Shown here piece by piece: positions 36,972-47,565 of a DNA stretch of 64,000 nucleotides. The stretch lies in NCBI GenBank assembly GCA_963677655.1, contig OY782088.1. One strand, given 5' to 3'. The DNA is from Saccharicrinis sp963677655. GTDB taxonomy: Bacteria > Bacteroidota > Bacteroidia > Bacteroidales > Marinilabiliaceae. The translations under genes and the position numbers were made by a program. The notes beneath the pieces are model-generated. The model ran no database searches and had not been told where the DNA came from. It worked only from the letters and a program-made list of their open reading frames with translations. Every line of letters begins with the position of its first letter. The stretch's first letter is position 1.

Positions 36972-38624
36972 TTAGTCTCCAATGTTCCAGTCTTTTTTTA
37001 TTTCTTTAATCTGACTTATTGCCGTTTCCAATAATAAACCATCTTTGATATATTCCTCTAAAATTGGTAATATTTCATATTGTAAACGCATTTTTAGTTC
37101 TTCTTCAGAATTTTTATCTTTTAATATGAAATAAGAATGGCCTAGCTGAACATCTTTATAGTCAAAATCTGGTGCTAAATGTTCTGAGTTTTCTTTGTTT
37201 CCATCTTTATTTGTATTTACAAATAATTTAGAAATATCTTTGAATAATTCTTTTGCATTATCACTATTAATAACGGTTTCATCTGGCAAAAGACTCTCAA
37301 ATGCAAAACGTCTGCGTATAGCATAATCAATATGACCAACACTACGGTCGGCAGTATTCATAGTGCCAATAATATATAGGTTTTCAGGAATTACTATAGA
37401 GGCATCTCCATCGATTGAATACATACCTTCTACTTTCTCACCACGGTATTCTAAAGCATAAATTAATTCACCTAAAACAGATGGTAGATTAGCTCTGTTT
37501 ATTTCATCAATGATTAAAATAAACGGTTTATTTATCCGATTTTTTATGTTATCTGTAGCTTTGAGATAATATAAAAACTCTTCTCCAACGCGTTTAATTA
37601 TATTAACTCGGCCTCCTATTGAATTATTTTTCTTGAGGTAAAAATTTTGAGTCAATATTATTATATCTTCACCATTAACCCAATATCTAAATTTGCTAGT
37701 AGAGACATCAAAGAAAACTTTATCTTTAGTAATATTTACACCAACTATTCTAAGATTTCCACCAAGATCATAAGGAAGCTTACTCCTTAAGTTCGTAGCA
37801 TATAAAGTGATATAATGAAAAACTTGTTCATCAGATAGAATGTTTTCCAATTCTTCTGTTTGAAGTAAAGCTTCGTTTTGTACTTTTCTTGCAAATTCTG
37901 CCAGTATTTTGTTCTCAGTTTCATATTTAATTATACCACCTTCATTTTTAGCTGTAATTCCTCTCACAAAATCCTCATAAGAAAAAGAAGGGTGAAATTG
38001 AACCAGCTTAAATTGTTCGCTATTTTCCAAGCGTTTCTTTTGTTCTTTTTTGTCCTCAGTTATTTCACTAAATATCATTTGTTCAGCAATGTCTTTTGCT
38101 GTATATGTTTTACCTGTTCCTGGAGGGCCTTGTAGTATAATTTGTTTTTTATGTTTGAGAAGTTCTATATAATTATGCATTTCAGTATAGCTTTTAACGA
38201 ATTGAATTAATTTGTTTTTATCGTTTACTATGGTAAAACCAGAAGGATTCGTAAAACTGACTTCAAAATCTAGCTTTGTTTTAGGGAGCTAGTTTACATT
38301 AAAGTAAACAACATCATCTTGATTTTTTCTTTAAATAACTTTATTAATGGATTTTCAGAGGAAGGGTGAATTCCTGAGTCTGAGTAAAAACTATCATCAT
38401 TTAGGTTTGGTAGACAGTAGTTTGGTTTATCGGTAACAATACCAATTCTATGAATCCCTTTCTGAACACTTTTTGCAATAATTACAATATCACCTACTTT
38501 AATATCGCCAATCCCCATACTTTCTACGTATTTTTTCACATAATTTCCATAAGCATAGGCTATTTTTTTTTATCATTAATTCAGGAATGACATATTTCAT
38601 TCCTATTTTCCATACATTAGTCAT
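36972..38624 (-). pseudogene. Broken McrB-like AAA+ GTPase gene
   Basis: The intact frame 36972-38180 encodes 402 residues with GPPGTGKTYTAKDIAEQ (Walker A), LIIDEINRANLPSVLGELI (Walker B) and IIGTMNTADRSVGHIDYAIRRRF, all typical of McrB. Coding sequence continues upstream without an ATG (LDFEVSFTNPSGFTIV) to a TAG stop at about 38289. Beyond a frameshift lies an 81-residue frame (38294-38539) with IGDIKVGDIVIIAKS and HRIGIVTDKP, like the EVE/N-terminal domain of McrB-type proteins. A second frameshift at a run of nine A residues (38563-38571) separates it from MTNVWKIGMKYV at 38624. Removing one A restores the frame. At least three lesions argue for a pseudogene. Confidence 0.75.
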
Positions 38625-38669
38625 TAACTCTTTTTATAGGTTTTAATTGTCTTCATATTTTCTCTTGTC

Positions 38670-39344
38670 CTAAGTATAGTATTCAATATTAAGCACATTA
38701 TCTAGTAATTCACTTGCCTTATTTCTATATGAATGACTAACATCTTTTCTTCCCATAAACTGTCTAAAAAAAACAAAATTGATTTGGTTTCCATTTATTT
38801 CTGTTGTTTTACAGATATTATCAATTTTCTTATCAAAATTATTATCTAAAGGAAAATAGATATCAAGAATATGCCAACATGGATGAACTCCACTTACTAT
38901 TATAGTTTTTAAATTAAGTTGAGACATTTGAAGAATAAGAGATTGTAAATGTGAACGGCAATTTCTAAAAATTGCATCAAAATTTTTAGTTGGCATTCCT
39001 TTTAAAGGGAATGTGCTTGACGAGCATTTTACTAAATCTGTAAAAGCGACACCATTGTCTTTACCTATCGACTCGTACAAATATGGATACCATTTGTGTA
39101 TTGTACTAAAGTAACTGTTTAAACCTGGTCCTTGTCGTAGAATTTGAAGTGGGGAAAAATTATTTTCTCCAATTGATGTACTATAAGGGTTAACTCCAAT
39201 GTATAAAACCTTGCTACTTAATTTTCCCCAGAAATATTGAGATGGAGGGTATTCATTTGAAGTATAAGAAAACGGTTTGTCATTTATATTTTGCAAATAA
39301 TCTTTTGTGTTTTCAGCACAGTTTATATTATAGGGACATGACAT
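38670..39344 (-). CDS. Uracil-DNA-glycosylase-superfamily-like protein
   Basis: A 224-residue protein with UDG-superfamily landmarks: VLYIGVNPYSTSIG at about residues 49-62 in place of the GxxPG motif, FTDLVKCSSSTFP near residue 101 and TIIVSGVHPCWHIL near residue 150 as the HPxx loop. Paired cysteines near the N-terminus (CPYNINCAEN) could hold a cofactor. It shares its fold, but little sequence, with the UDG-like protein at 34637. It is encoded 50 bp after the KAP NTPase gene on the same strand. Activity is not established. Confidence 0.6.
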   Translation of the reverse strand: MSCPYNINCAENTKDYLQNINDKPFSYTSNEYPPSQYFWGKLSSKVLYIGVNPYSTSIGENNFSPLQILRQGPGLNSYFSTIHKWYPYLYESIGKDNGVAFTDLVKCSSSTFPLKGMPTKNFDAIFRNCRSHLQSLILQMSQLNLKTIIVSGVHPCWHILDIYFPLDNNFDKKIDNICKTTEINGNQINFVFFRQFMGRKDVSHSYRNKASELLDNVLNIEYYT

Positions 39345-39394
39345 GAGTAATATATTTTATAAATATGTTTTGTATGGACTGCAATAGTTATGGA

Positions 39395-40792
39395 TTAAAC
39401 TTTAATCTGATCTGTTAGGTCAATTTTATTAATTAAGAAATCAATGGATATATAACTATAGTCTTTATTAGTAATGGCTTTTACTATTTTTTCAAAGTCA
39501 TCACCAGCACCTTTAATTGGATATTTAATATTAAACTTGAGTTTACTATCTTCATTGAAAATTTTGCTTTTTCGATTATCGCCTACATACCAATTGTTGT
39601 AGAAATATAAATAATGTGCCTCCAAAGAAAGGAATTTGTGGTATCTATCTTCTTTAATAAGAGGATTTACTATCTCTTCTATTGCCCATAATAGCTCAAA
39701 TGGAGGTGTTGACCGATCTCTTGTTTTTGTGTATAAATCTGGATAGTATGACTTAATAAAAATCAGAAACACAAGCAAATGAGGAAATACAAAGTGTTCC
39801 CTGTCAAATGACGAAAGTATCAATTTTGTTTGTGCAAAGATCTTCTCTTGTCCTCGTAACGGCACTGATTTACTTTCAAAAAGCCTGGTAAATATTTCGA
39901 TAAAAAGCTTTTTATCATTATAAGAGTCGGAGTAATACCTTGGTTTACTTGCATCAAAAAAATTATCTAATTGAAAATAGTCAAACAAATAATAGGTAAA
40001 TACACCTGGGTTTGGTTTGGGTAGACTATATTCTATATCGATAAAACGTCTTAGATACTCATCAGCATCAATCAAATCACTTCCATATACACCTCGAATG
40101 GAGTGACCTAATTGTACTTTATCCATTGCTAAAACAAAAACAATTCCTTTCACGCTAAAGAGATGCTTTATTTGTTCCAGAACTTCAACAGAGTAATCTG
40201 GTCTGCATCGATCCATTTCATCAATAAAGAAGACTATGGGTGCATTATCTGTTGAATCTTTTACAAATGATTCAAGCTGTTTGCGAAATTCCTTTATACC
40301 TTTTTTTCGATCGGTATATGATTTTAACTGATTCTCTAAACCCGTTATTGCTGTATCAGATAATGCATTAACCGCTTCTTGGGCAAACCCTTTACCAATA
40401 TGTTTTTCTATTAAGGCTTTACCTGCCGCTGTAGCAATTTTTTTTGTTAACGGAGCAGCTTTTTTTTTAATATTTTTAAAGGCTTTTTCTGTTTTATTTT
40501 CCTTTAATTGTTCTAATTCAGATATTAAAGCAACAAATACATCTTTTTCAAAATCATTTTCCCAGGCATTATAGTAAAGTGTTTTAAAGCCTTCGTTTTT
40601 TAGATGTTGCTGCCACATCTTTACGAATGTTGTTTTTCCAGTACCCCAAGTACTATTCAAACCTAATACAAAACCACTGGTGTAATTTGTTATTATTTGA
40701 GTAAGAATTAACGCATATTGTTTACGATCCAATTGGCAATTTTCAAATGGATTATCAGGGTTTATATATAAATCGTTGTGACGTAAATTCAT
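39395..40792 (-). CDS. KAP-family P-loop NTPase
   Basis: A 465-residue NTPase. Walker A is LGLNSTWGTGKTTFVKMW at about residues 42-59; the YYNAWEND segment follows; Walker B is VFFIDEMDRCRPDYSVEVLEQIKHLF and the sensor region FVLAMDKVQLGHSI. KAP NTPases usually carry inserted transmembrane helices; here the insert region (about residues 90-140) is lysine/alanine-rich and not clearly hydrophobic. KAP proteins appear in several phage-defence loci, but their task is often unknown. It follows the nuclease gene after 52 bp. Confidence 0.88.
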   Translation of the reverse strand: MNLRHNDLYINPDNPFENCQLDRKQYALILTQIITNYTSGFVLGLNSTWGTGKTTFVKMWQQHLKNEGFKTLYYNAWENDFEKDVFVALISELEQLKENKTEKAFKNIKKKAAPLTKKIATAAGKALIEKHIGKGFAQEAVNALSDTAITGLENQLKSYTDRKKGIKEFRKQLESFVKDSTDNAPIVFFIDEMDRCRPDYSVEVLEQIKHLFSVKGIVFVLAMDKVQLGHSIRGVYGSDLIDADEYLRRFIDIEYSLPKPNPGVFTYYLFDYFQLDNFFDASKPRYYSDSYNDKKLFIEIFTRLFESKSVPLRGQEKIFAQTKLILSSFDREHFVFPHLLVFLIFIKSYYPDLYTKTRDRSTPPFELLWAIEEIVNPLIKEDRYHKFLSLEAHYLYFYNNWYVGDNRKSKIFNEDSKLKFNIKYPIKGAGDDFEKIVKAITNKDYSYISIDFLINKIDLTDQIKV

Positions 40793-40844
40793 TTGTTGGT
40801 TTAATATATAGTTAGGAAAGTTTCTAAATTGCGCTTATTTTTCT

Positions 40845-42191
40845 TTACACATCATCAAATTCTGCAATAATATTAGTGGATACAACAGGATTACTAAAGC
40901 TGATTAAACTTTCAATGACATTGGATAATCCCAATCTGTCTTTCGTTTTGTAGGCTAATAGATACAGTAAAGCTTCTGATGATAATAGGATAAATCTTTT
41001 AATATCTGTATTCCAGGTGATTTCATTCACAAAACTTTCAAAGTTTGATTTAAAGGAATTGCTTACAATTATAAAACCTATTTTTTTATAACCTTCTTTT
41101 TGAAGCTTTGGACAGTAATGATTAATATATTCTCTAATTGCCCTGTCATCAACACCCATGCTATATCCATTGCTATATGCTTTTGCATCTACAATAAAAG
41201 CTGTATTTTCTTCCCGAAACCTTAATATTGCATCAGGATTACGGCCACTGCCTTGCCCAAGTATCTCAACTTCAAAATCTAGTTGTTTAAATATTTCAGC
41301 AACTAATTTCTCATAAGCACTCCCTTTTGCAGATGCAGATTTTTCTGTTTCGGCCCCCAACTCAACTAGCTTAGCTACTTTGGGAATAAGATAGTCGCTC
41401 AGAGCAAAACTTGATGATATTTTAAGAGTAGTTACTTCTGGTTCTGCTTCATCAGTTTGCTTAGCTATGGGAGTAATTTTTTCAATGGTTTTACTTTCTT
41501 TAGGATTACCATTATAATTCCAAAAAGCATGCTCTATGTCCCAGTTTGATAGTTTCTGTTTTGAATAATCAGATAATACAGATTTTATTTCTTCATTAAG
41601 ATTATAAAAGTTCTTATAATTTTCTTGTTGGTCGTTTTTATCTTCCCAAATATTCAAAGCCTCATAAGCTTGCAATTGAGAGGTGTAGTAGATGGGCCAT
41701 TTAGTGTAATCTGCTATTGACCAGAAGTATGATAAGAAGTAACCAACAGAACTTGAGTTAGGAACTTTACGCTTGTCAGTAGCTTTGTTCCTTATATCCA
41801 AACAATAGCTTTCAAGCATCTTAATTTTTTTTACAGCTTCATTTAGGGTACCAGGTAAAAGAATCACCTCTTGAATCAATTTTGTAAGGGAGGTTAAATT
41901 TTCTCCAGCTGTGCGAACCAATAAGTTAAAGAACATTTGGCCTTTTATCGCTGTAAATCCCCAAAGGTTATTTCGCTTGTTGTAACTATCTATTGAAGTT
42001 TTAAACTCTCGAATATCTATTTCACCATTCTGAAATTGAGAAATAATACCTTGTAAATAACCAATAGCCTCTATTCGTTGAATATCAATATTGGGTAGCT
42101 CTTTGCCTTTGTTATCAAGGATAACTTTATCAGAAGAATTGTAATTATTCCAAATGGATATAATTTGTTTTATGGTGTCTTGAGTAAGCAT
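40845..42191 (-). CDS. PD-(D/E)xK restriction endonuclease-like protein
   Basis: A 448-residue protein; the ATG at 42189-42191 is preferred to an upstream TTG. The C-terminal half has a nuclease core GSAYEKLVAEIFKQL, NPDAILRFREE and FIVDAKAYSNGYS (PD...DAK) at about residues 290-340, resembling type IIS enzymes of the Alw26I/FokI-like class. The N-terminal half is helical and may recognise DNA or partners. It starts 5 bp after the ATPase gene, within a five-gene operon with a methyltransferase and helicase, so it likely supplies DNA cleavage in that system. Confidence 0.75.
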   Translation of the reverse strand: MLTQDTIKQIISIWNNYNSSDKVILDNKGKELPNIDIQRIEAIGYLQGIISQFQNGEIDIREFKTSIDSYNKRNNLWGFTAIKGQMFFNLLVRTAGENLTSLTKLIQEVILLPGTLNEAVKKIKMLESYCLDIRNKATDKRKVPNSSSVGYFLSYFWSIADYTKWPIYYTSQLQAYEALNIWEDKNDQQENYKNFYNLNEEIKSVLSDYSKQKLSNWDIEHAFWNYNGNPKESKTIEKITPIAKQTDEAEPEVTTLKISSSFALSDYLIPKVAKLVELGAETEKSASAKGSAYEKLVAEIFKQLDFEVEILGQGSGRNPDAILRFREENTAFIVDAKAYSNGYSMGVDDRAIREYINHYCPKLQKEGYKKIGFIIVSNSFKSNFESFVNEITWNTDIKRFILLSSEALLYLLAYKTKDRLGLSNVIESLISFSNPVVSTNIIAEFDDV

Positions 42192-42196
42192 CTGAA

Positions 42197-44134
42197 TCAA
42201 TTAAAAGGTTTTACGGTTATTAATTTTTCAGAGGTGTCTGTAAATGAAACTCCATCCCAAAAACTTTCTTCTCCGGATTTATCTGATTTATTATAACAGT
42301 AATTGTATTTATTAATTATGGAATTGTTCTCATTATGCCAATCTCCTATATTTTTGTCCTTTGGCGGTAATTCTACACCCTCTTTAAAAATTTTAAAATT
42401 AATATTCCCTTTAGTCAAAACTTCTGTTTTTCCAGGTTCTTTAATTAAATGTGAATCTTCTTGAATCACAAGATTGTATTTGTAATTATCACCATGGTTA
42501 ACACATTTAACTTCAAACTCTAATTTTGTTCCCTTTTTTAATATGTTTTGGGTTATTTCAATTTTTCTTAGTTCGGTTAGAGTATTGATACAATCGTTTA
42601 GCTCACTGTAAAATTTGGGAACGTCATAACTATCGTGGCTTGATGGATTGAGAACAAATTCTCTGTGAGAATTTAGTCTTTCGAACAAACTTTTATCCAA
42701 TCCATTACTTTCAGAGAATACAACTGCTTCAGATAGTAAATTGCCAAGGGCTTTTAATTTTCCTTCGTCGTTTAATTTATACCTATTGGGTAGTATTTCT
42801 TTAAGAAAATTTTCAGCTTCTTTTCGTAGGAAATTACCTGCAATTTCATATTCATTTAAATCAAGGTAACGAATAGCCTTTCCCAAATATGACTCTGAAT
42901 CATAAATTAAAGGTAATGGAATCTCATTGCTTTTATGTGAATACATTTCAATAAACTTCCAATTTTTTTGTTTGTAATGTTTAATTTTATTCTGAGCCAT
43001 TTGGAAGAAAAAACGGTCATGAGTCATTATTAGAAGCTGATGTCTATTGGCTTTTCTGAGGATAATATCGAGTACAATGTTTCGATGACTCATGTCAAGA
43101 CTAACCAATAAATCATCTAAAACAAGCAAACTACATGCATCAGCAAAGGTTCCTCGTTCATCAAGCATAGCAAAACGAATTGACAATGCAATTGCAGTTA
43201 GTTTTGCCTCGTTTAAAAAGGTATGAGGATTTGGTATGTCACGTTTACTAATATCTAATTTGTCATCCAGTAGTTCTGCTGTTAAAAAGATTTTAGGTTT
43301 ATGTAGTTTTCCGTCTTTAGCTCTCTTGCCAGTAGGTTTATTAAAATCACAAACAATTTTATCGGTATTGAAGCTTATCTTAAATGATTCATTAAATTCT
43401 TTAGTAAGATAATTGTTAGTCGCTTCTGTAATTTTTAATAAATAATTTTTGAGTAAATCGACAAATTTAGGGAGTAAAACCTCTTTGTACATCTTGTATT
43501 CTTCAGAACTCTCGCTTATAGTATGTTTCATGCTCTTGTTGCGAGGCAAATCTTCATGAACTGTTAATATAAAATCCCACCAGTCTGATGCATAAGATTT
43601 TCCGGAAAGTTCACCATTTAATAAAGGATATTCTTCTTCAAAATCTATAAACATCAATAAATCTTTAACAAATAGAGGAAAGAGGTTTATCGGTTCACTA
43701 TTACGGAAATCATATAGTTTTGACAGATATTTGTAGTTTAAAAAATCACTGGCATTTAAGGTTTTTCTTACCAAAGTACCACCTTTTGTATTGATGCCAT
43801 TAGGACGATTTGAAATTACCTTTTGCGTTATGGTGCCGTCAGAGCTAATAAAATCTATGATTATACCAGATTCAGAACCATTTGTGGCATAGCGGTTTTT
43901 TAAACTTTCAATTTTTTCATCACTAAAATACTTTTCAATTTGATCATTTTCAGTTTTTAAACAGCTTTGCAAAAAGGTATATAAAGCCCAATAGATAGTA
44001 CTTTTACCACTCCCATTTTCACCATAGAGTAATAGGTTATCTTCTTCCAAATCAATTTTATTCTTTGGGTATTCAGCTTCAGTTCCATAAAAAAACTTGA
44101 AATTTCTTAAAGTAATCGATTTTATTCTTTGCAT
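42197..44134 (-). CDS. SMC/RecF-like AAA ATPase
   Basis: A 645-residue ATPase starting RIKSITLRNFKFF, with Walker A LYGENGSGKSTIYWAL at about residues 36-51. Walker B with D-loop is LLVLDDLLVSLDMSHRN near residue 345, followed by MTHDRFFFQMA. The region between is helical. The C-terminal ~250 residues form a helical and then beta-rich extension. Its start codon shares one base with the methyltransferase stop, so translation is coupled. ATPases of this class act with nucleases in many defence systems; here the adjacent PD-(D/E)xK protein is the likely partner. Confidence 0.85.
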   Translation of the reverse strand: MQRIKSITLRNFKFFYGTEAEYPKNKIDLEEDNLLLYGENGSGKSTIYWALYTFLQSCLKTENDQIEKYFSDEKIESLKNRYATNGSESGIIIDFISSDGTITQKVISNRPNGINTKGGTLVRKTLNASDFLNYKYLSKLYDFRNSEPINLFPLFVKDLLMFIDFEEEYPLLNGELSGKSYASDWWDFILTVHEDLPRNKSMKHTISESSEEYKMYKEVLLPKFVDLLKNYLLKITEATNNYLTKEFNESFKISFNTDKIVCDFNKPTGKRAKDGKLHKPKIFLTAELLDDKLDISKRDIPNPHTFLNEAKLTAIALSIRFAMLDERGTFADACSLLVLDDLLVSLDMSHRNIVLDIILRKANRHQLLIMTHDRFFFQMAQNKIKHYKQKNWKFIEMYSHKSNEIPLPLIYDSESYLGKAIRYLDLNEYEIAGNFLRKEAENFLKEILPNRYKLNDEGKLKALGNLLSEAVVFSESNGLDKSLFERLNSHREFVLNPSSHDSYDVPKFYSELNDCINTLTELRKIEITQNILKKGTKLEFEVKCVNHGDNYKYNLVIQEDSHLIKEPGKTEVLTKGNINFKIFKEGVELPPKDKNIGDWHNENNSIINKYNYCYNKSDKSGEESFWDGVSFTDTSEKLITVKPFN

Positions 44135-47100
44135 CAGACAGTTAAAATAGGCATTAGTAGATCACGTAATTCAATCTTCATAGCTTTGAGGTTATTGCGG
44201 ATTTCATTATCTTTTTCCTTAAGCTTTTGATAGGCACGATGTACAAGTTCTCTTTGTTCGTTTTCTGATTTACCTTCAATGCTTTTAAAATCACGTTCAG
44301 CATAGTTAATAAATGAAATACCAACTTGCTTAAACTCTTCAGGGAAATACAACTCAAAAATCATAGCGTCTATTACTTCTTCAAATGTTTCCGAGATGTG
44401 TGAGTTGGGAACATATTCATTTATTTGGGCTAATTTATTTAAAATTAAAACGTAATCGACTATATTAACAAAGACTTGAGATATGTTTCGAGGTACTTCA
44501 GGTAAAGGAAATTTCTTGCAATTTTCAATAAGAATCTTTTGGAAAGTATTTTTCTCAGGATCTAAAAACTTATTTTTATGATAAAAGTTAATTGTTTTTG
44601 AGTTTAATAAAGCGCACAAAAATTTTGGTGATAGATTTTTGGCTTCTTTTTTAATAATTGAGAATCCTATTTGAGTATGATACAGTGGTTCATTGGTATA
44701 ACCAGCAAAAATACGTGCAGGAGTGCCAGAAACAATTTGTCTTACAATAACTCGTTCAGTAGTAAAAAATTTCTCTAATCTTGGAGCACCAAGCCAATCT
44801 CCATATTTTAAGTATTCTTTGATGTCTGTAGATACATGATAAGGTGTAATGTTGCTTCCAGAAATAAGAGGGACATAAGTATCATCAAGTTTTTTATCAG
44901 AATGAAATGCTCTTTCTTCTATTATTTCCTTTGAATGCCCTTTATATTTATCATATGGAGTTATACCGAGAGTGAAATCAAAATAATCAGAGAGAATATG
45001 ATTGCATTGATTTTCTATTTTACTAGTAATTATACTTATGTCTGGGTTAACGAAGATATTAAATCTTTTGTCATTGGAATCGGACCAAATTTTTCTGGGA
45101 AAGTTTTCAAACTTTAATTTATTAAAATTAATAATATCGTTGTTTCTATAGAATGCCCCCTTTACTTCTTTTTCATCTACTTTTTTATTTGCTAGAACAA
45201 TTATTGTTTCGACTATTGCGTTTACAAAAACATTATCAGGTAATTTGATAATTTTAGAAATAATGTTAACTAATTTCTCTCTTATTTTTGCATATGAACT
45301 ATTCATTAATAATGAGTTAGGGATTATGTATGAAAATATGCCATCCTTATTGCAAATATCCAATCCCATTTCTATAAATACAGAATAAAGATTTATACGA
45401 TTTTGCGTAGTCTGAAATTTTTCAAATAATAACCTAACATACTCTTTTGGTAGAGACTTTATATCAACATATGGGGGGTTACCAATCACTATGTCATAGC
45501 CTTCAAAGTTCCCATTAGAATCTAATAGATTAGGAAATTCAAAACGCCACTCAATTGCATTAGTATATAGTTTGGCTTCTTCTCGTTCTTTCTTTTCCAA
45601 CTCTAATTTGGCTACTTCTTTTTTTAGTTTGGTAATTTTGCGTTTTTCGGCTGCGTTTTTATTGTTGCCAAATAAATTATGCCCGGTTAATAAAGATAGC
45701 TCACCCTTTAGCTTGTTCAATTTATTGAGTTCTTTTTTTGAAAAGAATGTTTTAAAAGCTGCCTTAATATCCTCAATTAATTGTTTAAACTCAATTTTTT
45801 TATCATGGTTAGCCTCGTGCATATAGTCACGTACCAGAGCTTTGTATTTTTCAAGGTCAACTTTATCTTTTTCCTCTCTGCCTTTGTTAAACTCTTTAAA
45901 TACCTCGTTAATTGGGGTATCTAAGGCATAGCGGCTAATTAAGGAGTTACCACAAATAATTTTATAATCGAGGTTGGGTAATGGTCGGGGTACAGGCTCA
46001 TCTACGACCAAAGAAAGCCAAAAACGTAAACGGGCAATATCAACAGCACCTTCTTCAATATCAACTCCGTAAATAGAGTTCTCAATAATACGTTCTTTTA
46101 CCCTTGCCGGACTCCAGGCTTCGTAACCTTGTTCAAAAGCTATTAAACCTTTTAAGGCAAATATTTCGTGCAGCAAGCCCATAGGGAAAGCACCCGAACC
46201 TATGGCAGGGTCGCATATTTTTAGTTTGTTGAGTAGCGAATTTATTTCGTCGAGCTCGTTTTCCGCGAGTTTGCCTTTTTTCTTTTGCTTAACAAAGGCT
46301 GTTAGTTCGTCTTTATTAGTCTCCGGTAAATGGGTATGCAGGTATTCAATTAAGCATTCCTGGGTCATGTAATGCACAATTTCCTTTGGTGTATAAAATG
46401 CACCTTTGTCTTTATTGTCTTCCAGTAGGTTTTCGAAAATATGTCCCAACATTTCAGGGTCAACACCGATGTCCTGGTCGTCGGGGCTGCTTTCGTCGAC
46501 CGTAAAATTGTATTTGCTAAAAAAGGCAAATAATTCGATAAAGCGTTGTGGTTCAAATTGAATATCTTCAGGTTCAGTGTTGTCTTTTTCAAACAAGCCA
46601 CCATTTAAATAGGGTATGCGCGTGTTGGTAACCGAAAATATATCATTGTTATCGGAACGGTCGACATTAAGCGTATGAAAAAACAGTGGTACTAAAGCCT
46701 TTTGATAAAAGTTGTTTTTATCGGCAAACTCCTCAAATAAACGGAAAATAAAATCACGTTGACCCTTGCCCCAATCTTCATCAAGAGGCACGCCCATCCA
46801 TCCTTTTTTCTGTAAAAAGTATAAAAAAACAATACGGCCAAGGAATTTTTTAACAAAATCGCTGACCAATTTTTCCGCTTTATCATGGTTGCCATATACT
46901 TGTTTTGTAAACAAGCTAAACGCTTTGGGATTATCAACAATATAGGCAACAAAGGTTTCGTATTGATGAAAATAGCCATCGTAAAACTCTTTAGAAAGTT
47001 TCTCAACAGAGAAAGCTTTCAGAATGTCTTCCATTGCTATTTCTCGTGTTTCAATTTTCTTAAAAAGCCACTCAAATTGGTTTACAGCCGTTTTAACAGT

Positions 47101-47556
47101 TTCGTTTTGTCCGAGTAAATAGGTGTATCGTTTGGGATGTGTTTCAGTTTTTACCTCGTTATTATCTTCATCCCAGTATAAAGACTTTGAAATGAAAGTG
47201 AAACGCCAATCCTTTGCTTTATGATTGTGGTAGGTAATAATAGCACCATCTATATAACCAAATCCAATTTCACCGGAAACAATATTTCTTAACCCAACGC
47301 GATTCTTTGTAACTTGCTGATTATCCTTTAAAACAACCTCGTAAAATTTAATTGTTTTTCCATCGGAAAACGTTATATCACCAAACTCCCATATGTGTTC
47401 AACATCCTTATGCTTAACTAATGAGCTATCTTTTAAGTCAACCGGAGTTTGAAAGTAATTACTATCCAAATTGCGAAATAACTCTTTTAAGAAACTTTTC
47501 CAAATGTTGCTCTGGTAAGGAGCATTAAATATATTTTTTAATGTATCTCTGTTCAT
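44134..47556 (-). CDS. Eco57I-type N6-adenine DNA methyltransferase
   Basis: A 1140-residue protein. The SAM-binding region is GAFYTPKEIVHYM and CDPAIGSGAFPMGLL near residue 450; the catalytic motif IV is GNPPYVDI near residue 692. A coiled lysine/glutamate-rich insert lies between them. The C-terminal third resembles the TaqI-like target-recognition domain (GSNITPYHV, TPARIFAGYTNEPLYHTQ). The N-terminal ~380 residues include FYEVVLKD but no nuclease motif I can call with confidence. It lies 9 bp after the helicase. Together they look like a large restriction-modification or BREX/DISARM-like system. Confidence 0.9.
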   Translation of the reverse strand: MNRDTLKNIFNAPYQSNIWKSFLKELFRNLDSNYFQTPVDLKDSSLVKHKDVEHIWEFGDITFSDGKTIKFYEVVLKDNQQVTKNRVGLRNIVSGEIGFGYIDGAIITYHNHKAKDWRFTFISKSLYWDEDNNEVKTETHPKRYTYLLGQNETVKTAVNQFEWLFKKIETREIAMEDILKAFSVEKLSKEFYDGYFHQYETFVAYIVDNPKAFSLFTKQVYGNHDKAEKLVSDFVKKFLGRIVFLYFLQKKGWMGVPLDEDWGKGQRDFIFRLFEEFADKNNFYQKALVPLFFHTLNVDRSDNNDIFSVTNTRIPYLNGGLFEKDNTEPEDIQFEPQRFIELFAFFSKYNFTVDESSPDDQDIGVDPEMLGHIFENLLEDNKDKGAFYTPKEIVHYMTQECLIEYLHTHLPETNKDELTAFVKQKKKGKLAENELDEINSLLNKLKICDPAIGSGAFPMGLLHEIFALKGLIAFEQGYEAWSPARVKERIIENSIYGVDIEEGAVDIARLRFWLSLVVDEPVPRPLPNLDYKIICGNSLISRYALDTPINEVFKEFNKGREEKDKVDLEKYKALVRDYMHEANHDKKIEFKQLIEDIKAAFKTFFSKKELNKLNKLKGELSLLTGHNLFGNNKNAAEKRKITKLKKEVAKLELEKKEREEAKLYTNAIEWRFEFPNLLDSNGNFEGYDIVIGNPPYVDIKSLPKEYVRLLFEKFQTTQNRINLYSVFIEMGLDICNKDGIFSYIIPNSLLMNSSYAKIREKLVNIISKIIKLPDNVFVNAIVETIIVLANKKVDEKEVKGAFYRNNDIINFNKLKFENFPRKIWSDSNDKRFNIFVNPDISIITSKIENQCNHILSDYFDFTLGITPYDKYKGHSKEIIEERAFHSDKKLDDTYVPLISGSNITPYHVSTDIKEYLKYGDWLGAPRLEKFFTTERVIVRQIVSGTPARIFAGYTNEPLYHTQIGFSIIKKEAKNLSPKFLCALLNSKTINFYHKNKFLDPEKNTFQKILIENCKKFPLPEVPRNISQVFVNIVDYVLILNKLAQINEYVPNSHISETFEEVIDAMIFELYFPEEFKQVGISFINYAERDFKSIEGKSENEQRELVHRAYQKLKEKDNEIRNNLKAMKIELRDLLMPILTV

Positions 47557-47565
47557 AATTTAACG

